Part shown: positions 56,181 to 64,000 of the stretch, piece after piece | Numbering within the stretch: position 1 is the stretch's first letter | Layout: each line of letters opens with the position of its first letter | NCBI GenBank assembly: GCA_949752795.1 | Contig: OX457056.1 | Span: 178,522,428-178,586,427 of the forward strand | Length of the DNA stretch: 64,000 bases | From: Hyperoodon ampullatus | Lineage: Eukaryota > Chordata > Mammalia > Artiodactyla > Ziphiidae | Direction: 5' to 3' | Position numbers and translations under genes: made by a program | The notes under the pieces: model-generated | Seen by the model: only the letters and a program-made list of their open reading frames with translations | What the model was told of the DNA's origin: nothing | Database searches by the model: none

Positions 56181-57384
56181 TTAGACACATGTGCACATAC
56201 AAACACACACATACATGTACATTGATATACTTATACATGCCCACACACAAATATATATATGTAGAGAGAGTTCTGTTTGGGTTTTACATAGATGGTAAGC
56301 TATGTGTCTTATGTAACATTTCTACCTTAATCTTCCTTGTTTTTGTACATCGAGCAGGCTCATTTATTTTACCAGTGTCTTCCTGATACACAGGTTCCTG
56401 GTTTTGCCAGTACCGCCCCATTCTGCATGAGGTCTCTGTATTAGGGAAGATGCCTAAATCCTCTGCCCCAGGAGGGTGGGTTTTGGTTTGTCTGTCTAGT
56501 CATTTTGGTGTCATTCCCCTAATGAAGTCCTGTGCAGCTGTTTAAAAAAAAAAAAAAAGCTAGCTCAATAAAGACACGAAAAGTTAAGGGGAAAAATGTT
56601 ACACACATATAAGGTAAGTTACTACTATTGGTGACTGACCTGGGCCTGATTCTGATGAGTGGGATGTGGGGAACTTCCAGGAAAGGTTTCTTTGTTCTTA
56701 AAAAGAAACAAGAGACAGCCCCCTTCCTGCCTCTGGAGTCTGTTGTGTCTGGATGTGATGCTTGGAGTTGCTAAAGTTACTTGTGGTGATGAGGGATCTT
56801 CCTGAGGGCCAAGCCAGGCATGGAGGAGCAAAGCCAGGGCCACCACAAAATAAGGATGGGAGCCCACATGTGGACTGCTGTCATGTGAGAACACATCCTT
56901 TAGTCTTGAAATGGTTCAGTGGTTTTCTGTCACTTGCTGCTAAGCAGTACCTAGCTGATGCATCTTCTTTATCATAGCTCTGTTTTTTTCTGTGCAAGGG
57001 TCTCTCCAGACTGAGAGAAGGCAGAGTGGGCCTGGGTTTGTGATGATACTCACTGCTGCTAAGTGGAGGGGAATTCTTCTCAGACTGCCTATCACACTGG
57101 AATCCCTTGTTAACCTATTTTTGTAACTTTCCTGTATTGCCGTGGAATTTTAAGGGCAGACCGAGAGAAGCTGAATCATGGAGAGCCTGATGGCATTTTG
57201 GCCCAGAATTCCCATCATGTCCTCCCTCTATGTGTGAATGAATGAAACAAATTCATTTCCCAGGTCAAGCCTCACTGCCTGTGAGAAGCCTTTCTTTTCT
57301 ATCTCCAGATAGAATTAAACCTCCCTTTGTCTATACTATTTTCTTCCTTAGGATGCTTCAATATTTGAATGTATAGCATCATTT
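55831..57384. other. Unassigned sequence with a dinucleotide repeat
   Basis: No gene recognised. It holds the (TA)n(CA)n repeat at 56142-56180 and an A-run at about 56546-56560. The 116- and 100-codon plus frames extend through the dinucleotide repeat and are not credible. Confidence 0.45.
56142..56180 (+). repeat. (TA)n(CA)n microsatellite
   Basis: About 9 TA units followed by about 10 CA units. Imperfect CA-rich sequence continues to about 56250. Confidence 0.95.
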
Positions 57385-57585
57385 ATTGAGCGAAACATTG
57401 TAATAAACTTTTTATAAACACATCTCATTTAACCCCCATGACAACCAGTTCAGCAGGTGTTATTAATGACATTTTACAGTTGGGGAAATTGAAGCCTAGA
57501 AAGGTTAAATGACTTTCCCAAAATTACACAACTAGAAAATGGCAGAGGTGCTGTTTGAGACTCCAAAGCTTTACTCTTAATCATC
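57385..57585 (-). repeat. MIR SINE (minus)
   Basis: 'catttattgagcgaaacatt', 'cacatctcatttaaccccca', 'gggaaattgaagcctagaaa' and 'aggttaaatgactttcccaa' follow a reversed MIR. Confidence 0.85.
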
Positions 57586-57757
57586 TTCTATCAAACAATC
57601 AAGCACATACACATGTGGGTCCCCTCGAGCTTCTTGAAGATGAGGACTGCATCTTCCCTTTCTATCGCCTGCTCCGTTCATGGTCTTTGGCACACAGGAG
57701 ACACATAAAGTGGGAATGGGCTTATTAGGGAATGCTTTGGGGACCGATACCTGTGGA

Positions 57758-57815
57758 AGAAGAGAAAGAAAGGAAAGGGAAGGGCAGGGAAGGGAAGGGA
57801 AGGAAGGAAGCAGAT
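57758..57815 (+). repeat. (GGGAA/GGAA)n purine-rich simple repeat
   Basis: An uninterrupted purine tract of GAAAG, GGAAA and GGGAA units with one C. Confidence 0.9.
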
Positions 57816-59369
57816 TAGGTAAAGGGAGAAGTTGATCCATGATGCAGTCTCAATGGAAACCTCAGCTGACCCTGCTGGGACATCTGGTGATGGGATACGT
57901 CTTCAGAGCTGTCCCAGCTGGGGAGAGAGAGCTGAGCCTTTATGCCACCTTGTGCATCATTATTGGATATGGGTTGCCCTGGGTAGGAACATGACCTGGG
58001 CATTCTGTAGTAGCACTCCCAGCAACTGGGAGAATAAGTCCTTCGTTCCTGAAGGGATCTGGTGGAGCCTCACAGCCTCCATCACACCACTGTGTATTGG
58101 TTTTTTTCTAGAATACTCTCCCCTGCACATGTCATTACTTTTGGCATTTCTGAGCTGCTGTCTGTCTCTCTTAGATGGAGATTTGGACTAGATACAGCAA
58201 GAGTCTATGTTCTTCACCCGGCATCCAGGAGGATGAGCCTCATACAGTCAAAGCCTGTAAGAACTTCTGGCTTGCTAGGGGTTTCAGTGCCTGATTTGGA
58301 TGCTTCTTGGCTTGCTACTCTCTCTTCCCCATGAGGCTGTTTTCCTCTGCTTTGGGGGTTGTTGTGAGGCTTGGCTTGAATATCAGGCTCCCCAGAGGCT
58401 GATGAGCTGGAGAAGTGCCTCACTCTCACAGCACAGCAAGCCTGCTCACTGCGGCCCTCCTCAGCCCCCTGTGGGGAAGGCACTTCCTCACTCTGCAGGG
58501 CAGCTGTTGGTGATCATGGAGCATGGTGACTTGAGCGCAGCAAAAGCCTGACCCCTTGCTGCTAGCAGAATGCCAAAGTTGCCTTGAATTCCCCAGGCAG
58601 TCTTGGCTCTGGGCCTTGGTAGATCTCACACACCAGATAGGCAGGCTCTGGCCATCTGATGAAGATGCTCATAGGGAGAGGCAGGAGCGGGGGCCAGAGG
58701 TGTTGAATGAGTCCATTCTTCTCTGAAACGCAGTCTCTGCCTTTTGCTCACAGATCTGTGTCACTCTAAAGAAAACATGTCTAACTTCAAATTACTCCCA
58801 TCCAGGTCAGGACCAGTAGTCAAGCCAAGCTGTGGGGATGAGGTGAGCAGTCACATTTTAAGAGTTAAGGCCAAATCCCTTCTCTGGCTGGGTCCCAAGG
58901 GCTAGCTTGTAAAACCAAGAAAAGCACACATAGAAATCCAAGCCACAGTCCCTAAGGGCATCCAGGAATCACGAGGTAGCTAGCTGGGTTCCAAGGGCTG
59001 TGACCCAAGACCCCAAGAGGAGCCAGATCAGTGTGGAAATAGGTTAGAAGCAAGGCAGCTGGTACAGGAATAGTATGTCCAACTCCAGCTGCCAGCCTCA
59101 GCTCTCCTTAGGGGCCCATCCGTAATGCTGGCGGTCATGGGGTTGTTGGTCCGCGGTGAGACAGTCTGGAGGACAGGCAGCACCATTCTCTGCCTTTGCA
59201 GGTGACTGTCATAGTTGCTACCTCATCAAGGTAGCAAGGAACGTTAGCTGAGTTTCTACTCTGTGCCAATTACTGGTACAGATTTGAGCTGATTAAGACT
59301 CAAATGTCCTCTGCTCTTTATCAACCCCAAAGTGGGGGATAAACACAAAAGCTTATTTGTTTGAGTTTA
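57816..59369. other. Unassigned sequence
   Basis: No repeat recognised. The largest frame is 119 codons (57832-58191, plus) with no domain, and it overlaps other frames on both strands. Confidence 0.4.
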
Positions 59370-59694
59370 CGGAATATTTTTGTTATAGAGAACTTCAAAC
59401 ATATACAGAAATGGAGTAAATAATATGAATGAACTTCCGTGTACACATCTCCCTTTATTTATTTACGTATTTACTGAAGTATAATTGATTTCAAATTTTA
59501 TATTAGTTTCAAGTGTACAACAGAGTGATTCCATATTTTATAGATTGTACTCCATTTAAAGTCATTACAAAGTAATGGCTATATTTCCCTGTGCTGAACA
59601 ATATATCCTTGTAGCTTATTTATTTTGTACATAGTAGTTTGTATCTCTTGGTACCATACCCCTATTTTGCCCCTCCCCACCTCGCCTCTCCCAA

Positions 59695-59752
59695 CTGGTA
59701 ACCAGTAGTGTAACACTAGGTAACACTTCTTTGTATCAGCAAGTCTGTTTCT
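59695..59752 (+). repeat. Left copy of a 58-bp target-site duplication
   Basis: It runs from 'ctggtaaccagtagtgtaac' to 'gtctgtttct'. The right copy is 60250-60307. Only two bases differ ('cagcaag' versus 'cagtgag'). The copies are 555 bp apart and exactly flank the L1 insert. Confidence 0.95.
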
Positions 59753-60249
59753 TTTTTTTTTTAATTTTTGAATTTTATTTTATTTATTTTTTATACAGCA
59801 GGTTCTTATTAGTCACCCATTTTATACACATCAGTGTATGTAGGTCAATCCCAATCTCCCAATTCATCACACCACCACCCCCACCCCCCCTGCTGCTTTC
59901 CCCCCTTGGTGTCCATACGTTTGTTCTTTACACCTGTGTCTCAATTTCTGCCCTGCAAACCAGTTCATCTGTACCATTTTTCTAGGTTCCACATATATGC
60001 ATTAATATGTGATATTTGTTTTTCTCTTTCTGACTTACTTCACTCTGTATGACAGTCTCTACATCCATCCACGTCTCAACAAAAGACCCAATTTCTTTCC
60101 TTTTTATGGCTGAGTAATATTCCATTGTATATATGTACCACATCTTCTTTATCCATTTGTCTCTCGATGGGCATTTAGGTTGCTTCCGTGACCTGGCTAT
60201 TGTAAATAGTGCTGCAATAGTGCTGCAGTGAACATTGGGGTGCATGTGT
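59753..60249 (-). mobile_element. 5'-truncated L1 (minus) with a 58-bp target duplication
   Basis: A T-run and 'ttatacagcaggttcttatt' (3' UTR) lead to the ORF2 end frame at 59982-60249, part of a 99-codon frame that runs on into the duplicated flank ('[20 protein letters not shown]'). Near the 5' end, 'tagtgctgcaatagtgctgc' is a small internal duplication. The 3'-UTR type differs from copies A and B. Confidence 0.93.
59871..59906 (-). promoter_or_regulatory. G-rich tract in the L1 3' UTR
   Basis: Plus-strand 'caccacccccaccccccctg' plus a further C6 run gives runs of five to seven G on the L1 sense strand, with G-quadruplex potential. Confidence 0.65.
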
Positions 60250-60307
60250 CTGGTAACCAGTAGTGTAACACTAGGTAACACTTCTTTGTATCAGTGAGTC
60301 TGTTTCT
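60250..60307 (+). repeat. Right copy of a 58-bp target-site duplication
   Basis: It matches 59695-59752 at 56 of 58 positions and continues directly into the older L1 that was the target. Confidence 0.95.
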
Positions 60308-60824
60308 GCTTTGTTATATATATTTGCTTTCTTTCTTTAGATTCCGCCTATAAGTGATAACATGGAGTATTTGTCTTTCTCTGACTAACTTCGCTAAGTA
60401 TAATACTCTCTAGGTCCATCTGTGTTGTTGCAAATGGCAGCACTTCACATATATCCCTTTTTTAATAGTTATCAACATGATGCTAAAGGGTGTTAACTTA
60501 TCTATCCCCACATAACGTCCCTTCTTGCATATCTTAGCCTTAAACCATTTTATCTCTAGTATATCTCCAAATGACAGTGACTTTAAAAAACATAACCATA
60601 GTCCCAGTAATTAACAGTAATTCCTTAGTATCACAAATGTTCAGTTAGTATTCACATATTCTTGATTGCTCCATAAATAAGTGTGTTTTTTGAACAGTTG
60701 GTTTGTTTGAAGCAGTATCCAAACAAGATCAAACAGCTGTATTTTACTGTGTGCTGGGTGCCATGGCAGTGTTAACGACATATATGGCAGAGCTCATTGG
60801 AAGGCTCCCTGCGTTTGTCTCCAG

Positions 60825-61022
60825 TGTGGTTCACAGGGTTGGGGGCACCAGCTTTGGAGTTCTAGCTGCGGGAACATAAGCAAGTGGACCTCTTCAAATC
60901 TCAGCTCCTTATCTGCATGACTCACAGGGTGGCTGTAAATATTAAGTGGGATGATCCACATAAGGTGCTTAGCACATGGGCTGGCCCATAGTATGTGCTC
61001 GATAAATTCTGAATGTAATTAT
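60825..61022 (+). repeat. MIR SINE (plus)
   Basis: 'ccagctttggagttctagct', 'cttcaaatctcagctcctta', 'ttaagtgggatgatccacat' and 'gtatgtgctcgataaattct' follow a plus-strand MIR. Confidence 0.8.
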
Positions 61023-61249
61023 AATAGCAGTAATAAAAACAAAGAAGGTGATATTTAATTTAGATCTTTAAGCATGCAATTTTGTGCAAAGTAAAGAAGA
61101 GGTGATCTGTATTTTCAGGCAGCGATAATAAACAGCTTTATGTAAAGATAAAAATCGGAAATCTGATATATTTGACAAATGATAAGAAGGCACGGGTTGG
61201 GGTGCTGGAGATTAGAGACTGGAGTATAGTTCATGGCGAGACCGTACAT

Positions 61250-61690
61250 CTGAAGTCTTGTTTATAGAGCTAAAGAGTTGGGGCTTAATCTTCTAGGCAC
61301 AGGGGTGACGGGTAGGCAGAGGTTTGTGGGGAAGTGATGGTATTGGATTCCTCTGGAAGCAGGGTGGAGGGACAGGCCCTGGAGGAGGCCTGAAGTTGCA
61401 GCAAGAGCCCTGCAAGGAGACAGTGATACCCTGAACCAACCAATAAGTATGGTGATGGAGAAGAAACATTGCTGAGGCAATCTGGAAGGATATAGTGAAG
61501 ATTAAATTTTGGCAGTTAGGAGAGAGGGATAATTTAAGAACCAATCCAGAACTTCTAGCTCAGCTGCCAGCTAGAAGGGGATGCTACCGAATGAGATTAC
61601 AAATACAGGAGTCTGAGTAAGTTTCAGTGATAGGAATAATGAAATCTGCTTGGGATGTGTGCAGTAGAGCTGCCTGCAGGACACCCGGGT
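61250..61690 (-). mobile_element. L2 LINE ORF2 remnant (minus)
   Basis: 'gggcttaatcttctaggcac', 'ggaggaggcctgaagttgca', 'gaagattaaattttggcagt' and 'gtctgagtaagtttcagtga' follow reversed L2 ORF2. Broken frames only. Confidence 0.6.
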
Positions 61691-62048
61691 AAGACTCTGC
61701 TCTTACTTCTACATTGTCAAATGCCTGAGGAATCACTTAGAAGGAAAACTGAGAAGGAGTGAAGCTTGTGCCTGGTGTGTCTCCTCTGCCTGCTCTAGAC
61801 CTTGCTAGGAAATCTGACAACTTTTTGCACTGAGAGGATTCCAGGAGGGACTGATGGCCTTTTCAAAGGCCACATCATAAATGCAGTGTTGATGGCAAGT
61901 GAATAAAATCCAGAGTGATTTATTTAAAATGTATCTGGTCACTGGACAATATGATTTTGACAGACCAAGGACCCCGCAATCCACCAAGCCACAATTCTTG
62001 AACATCCACACCCTTTGAGGATTGGAAGACCCTGATCAAGCAACCCAT

Positions 62049-62416
62049 TATTATTTTCTTTTTTTAATAAATAAATTTATTTATTTATTTATTTATGGCT
62101 GCGTTTGGTCTTCTTTGCTGTGTGCGGGCTTTCTCTAGTTGCTGCGAGCGGGGGCTACTCTTCGTTGCAGTGCGCGGGCTTCTCATTGCGGTGGCTTCTC
62201 TTGTTGCGAAGCAGGGGCTGTAGGCACGCGGGCTTCAGTAGTTGTGGTATGTGGGCTCAGTAGTTGTGGCTCATGGGCTCTAGAGCACAGGCTTAGTAGT
62301 TATGGTGCAGAGGCTTAGTTGCTCTGCGGCATGTGGGATCTTCCCAGACCACAGCTTGAACCCTTGTCCCCTGCGTTGACAGGTGGATTCTTAACCACTG
62401 CGCCACCAGGGAAGCC
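62049..62416 (-). mobile_element. CHR-2-type SINE (minus) with 12-bp target duplication
   Basis: (attt)n, then 'atggctgcgtttggtcttct', GGGCTCAGTAGTTGTGG-type repeats, and the reversed head ending 'cactgcgccaccagggaagc'. The flanks 'caagcaacccat' (62037-62048) and 'caagcagcccat' (62417-62428) differ by one base. Confidence 0.94.
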
Positions 62417-62839
62417 CAAGCAGCCCATCAGTTTATTTCACTGTCCTGAATTTTCCCATCTCCCATCCTCAGCTCAGACCAAAGTGGCCTAACATGAGGA
62501 AAAATATTTTTCTTGGGATAAGTCTTATTTTGTTAAGCAGCTGTCCAAATGTAAAACCGTTATTCTAGGAAGAGAGGGAGCTCCCTGTCATTGAAGGATG
62601 ATTGGACATATAAAGAGGGGTATTTGTAAAGAGGGCTGATGCCTTGAATTGTTGTTGGTGGAGAGGATGGATTAGATGACTGTAGAAGATGCTCTTTGTT
62701 GTGAAACCAACAGCCATTTTCCCTTCTTTCTTGATGTAGGACCTTTATTTTGTTCAGCTGTTGGCCCACCTATTAGAATTGGTTTAGGGGTTGATTTAAA
62801 ATGTGAGTTCAAATTCCTTGACATGTCTCCCATTGAGCT

Positions 62840-63427
62840 GTAGGGTTTATGTTCCCTTCCCTTGTGTCTGGGGGATTGTGACTCCTTCAAGCAGTAGAAC
62901 GTGACGGTGGTGACACTATATGACTTCTGAGATCATGCAACATGCATTAGATTCTCTTGTAACATCTTATTGCAATGTTTCCTCTTGGAATTTCTCCATC
63001 ATGCAGTGAGGAAGCCCACGTCATGTGGAGAGGATACATGTAGGTGTGCTGGTCAACACTCGCAGCTGAGCGCGAGCTTTTTATCTTTGGCTGCACTGCA
63101 GCAGTTCCCAGACCAGGGATTAAACCCATGCCCCCTGCAGTGGAAGTGCAGTGTCTTAACCAGTGGACCACCAGGGAAGTCCCTGAGCCCAAGCTTTGAG
63201 ACTTCCCAGCCCAGGTGTCAGACATGTGAGTGAAACTTCCAAGTGAGCCCCCAGCTCTTCACATCATCCCCTGCCAATGCAGTCTTTCAAGATAAGGCAC
63301 CGTATGTCATGGAGTAGTGCCCTGTCACAGTTCCTGATCCACGTAATCTGATAGTAAAGTAAAATGGTCGTTGTTTTATGTCACTAGGTTTTGGGGTGGT
63401 TAATTATGTAAAATAGAAAATAGAACA
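62840..63427 (+). mobile_element. LTR-like element, MaLR-type (plus), split by a SINE
   Basis: 'gacactatatgacttctgag', 'aggaagcccacgtcatgtgg' and the ending 'tcactaggttttggggtggt'...'aaaatagaaca' match the family seen at 15500-16027 and 54549-55083. The SINE at 63081-63182 interrupts it. The left boundary is approximate. Confidence 0.55.
63081..63182 (-). mobile_element. Truncated tRNA-derived SINE (Bov-tA/CHR-like, minus)
   Basis: 'tttggctgcactgcagcagt', 'gaccagggattaaacccatg' and 'cagtggaccaccagggaagt' are a reversed tRNA-derived SINE head with a short tail. The flanks 'ctgagcgcgagcttt' (63066-63080) and 'ctgagcccaagcttt' (63183-63197) agree at 13 of 15 positions. Confidence 0.85.
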
Positions 63428-64000
63428 GCATATGACCAGTTCTGAACAAAAGGACATTAAGTTAGTTCACTGGGGAGCTTGTGGGAAAGATTTTCGTCCC
63501 TGGTAAGACGAGAGAGTGGTTTGAGAACCACGGTTCTCCCCACCTTTCAGGATGGTGGGAGAGCTTGATGTTTGAAAGGGCTGCAGCCATCCTGAGACCA
63601 TGAGGGCAAAGCCAAGGGAAGTCTTTCACAGCCCTGACAATGTTTAGCCGGGGACTTCCTTCTTTGGGATTTCTCATTATGTATGAGCGTAAATAACCTT
63701 TGTGTTTAAGTCACTTGTATTTAGGTTTTCTATTACTCACTGGCTGAATGGTGACCTTTAAAGACCCCTCCCATTGAGAACGCTGGGTCTACTGCATTTC
63801 TGCTCTCTCTCTGCTTTTATTGCAAAATGCTGTTCTGTCCCGGCTCCATCTATTAGGATTCTTCACATTCTTCTTACCACCTTTGTGAAGACTTCTATAA
63901 TCATCTTTCATAACAAATGATCTATATTTCTCATGGTACCCCATCATCCAATTCATGTAACTGACTGTATACATTTTTTCTCTCTTACTAATTGATACCT
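63428..64000. other. Unassigned sequence
   Basis: No gene or repeat recognised to the end of the window. Between the LTR at 62840 and the L2 at 61690 the sequence, other than the SINE, is likewise unassigned. Confidence 0.4.

Larger units (their letters stand above)
59456..60460 (-). mobile_element. Older L1 3' end (minus), split by a younger L1
   Basis: 'gaagtataattgatttcaaa', 'ttccctgtgctgaacaatat' and, after the younger insert, 'agattccgcctataagtgat' belong to one reversed L1 3' UTR. The younger L1 at 59753-60249 lies inside it. Confidence 0.75.
59370..60700. repeat. Ancient repeat, split by two generations of L1
   Basis: The left arm 59370-59455 ('gagaacttcaaacatataca') and right arm about 60465-60700 ('aatagttatcaacatgatgc') read as adjoining parts of one old mammalian repeat. 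Everything between is younger L1. The family is not named. Confidence 0.4.

Noticed and set aside
56036..56386. 116-codon plus frame with Thr-His repeats
   Set aside because: It runs through the (TA)n(CA)n microsatellite.
1..64000. CRISPR arrays, operons, ribosome-binding sites, prophage or plasmid features
   Set aside because: SINEs, LINEs, LTRs, base composition and absence of dense coding show a vertebrate genome. None of these bacterial features is present.

Overview
The window looks like an intergenic or deep-intronic stretch of a cetacean (whale or dolphin) nuclear genome. The main clue is the SINEs. Several tRNA-derived SINEs start with 'gcttccctggtggcgcag' and match, from memory, the CHR families of Cetacea and their hippo/ruminant relatives. 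The compact ~210-bp form (15080-15290, 18412-18621, 47537-47749) is the one I associate with whales. The rest of the repeat load is general mammalian: L1, L2, MIR, MER20/hAT elements and LTRs. I found no host protein-coding exon, tRNA, rRNA, snRNA or CRISPR array that I can defend. The long open frames are L1 ORFs, SINE read-through or chance.

Layout. 1-9 kb: old L2 and MIR fragments, one hAT-like non-autonomous transposon with an 8-bp target duplication, and a 123-bp tandem duplication. 10.4-15.1 kb: an old L1 split by an LTR-like element, itself split by a younger L1 that inserted with a 5' inversion. 15.5-18.8 kb: an LTR, a decayed hAT transposase gene, and a SINE inside a SINE. 19.5-26.4 kb: a nearly full-length minus-strand L1 (copy A) with 11-bp target duplications. 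27.8-35.5 kb: old L1, L2 and MIR pieces and a CHR-2 SINE. 35.5-41.1 kb: a repeat-poor stretch. 41.1-43.4 kb: a second hAT-like element, an LTR and an AT-rich tract. 43.9-50.35 kb: a second nearly full-length minus-strand L1 (copy B) inserted into an older L1, with 18-bp target duplications. 50.9-64 kb: MER20, old L1 split by an LTR, MIRs, an L1 with an exceptionally long 58-bp target duplication, L2, two more SINEs and a final LTR.

What it shows together. The region is a layered record of insertions. Target-site duplications allow at least five nests to be read in order. Both large L1s are dead: start codons lost, frames broken, a SINE inside each ORF1, and a 0.9-kb ORF2 deletion in copy B. 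Their CpG-rich 5' ends and G-rich 3' ends are still recognisable. The least expected item is the hAT transposase fossil at 16.3-17.9 kb, visible only by translating short stretches in different frames. I saw no previously undescribed functional system. Repeat family names are from memory without database search.
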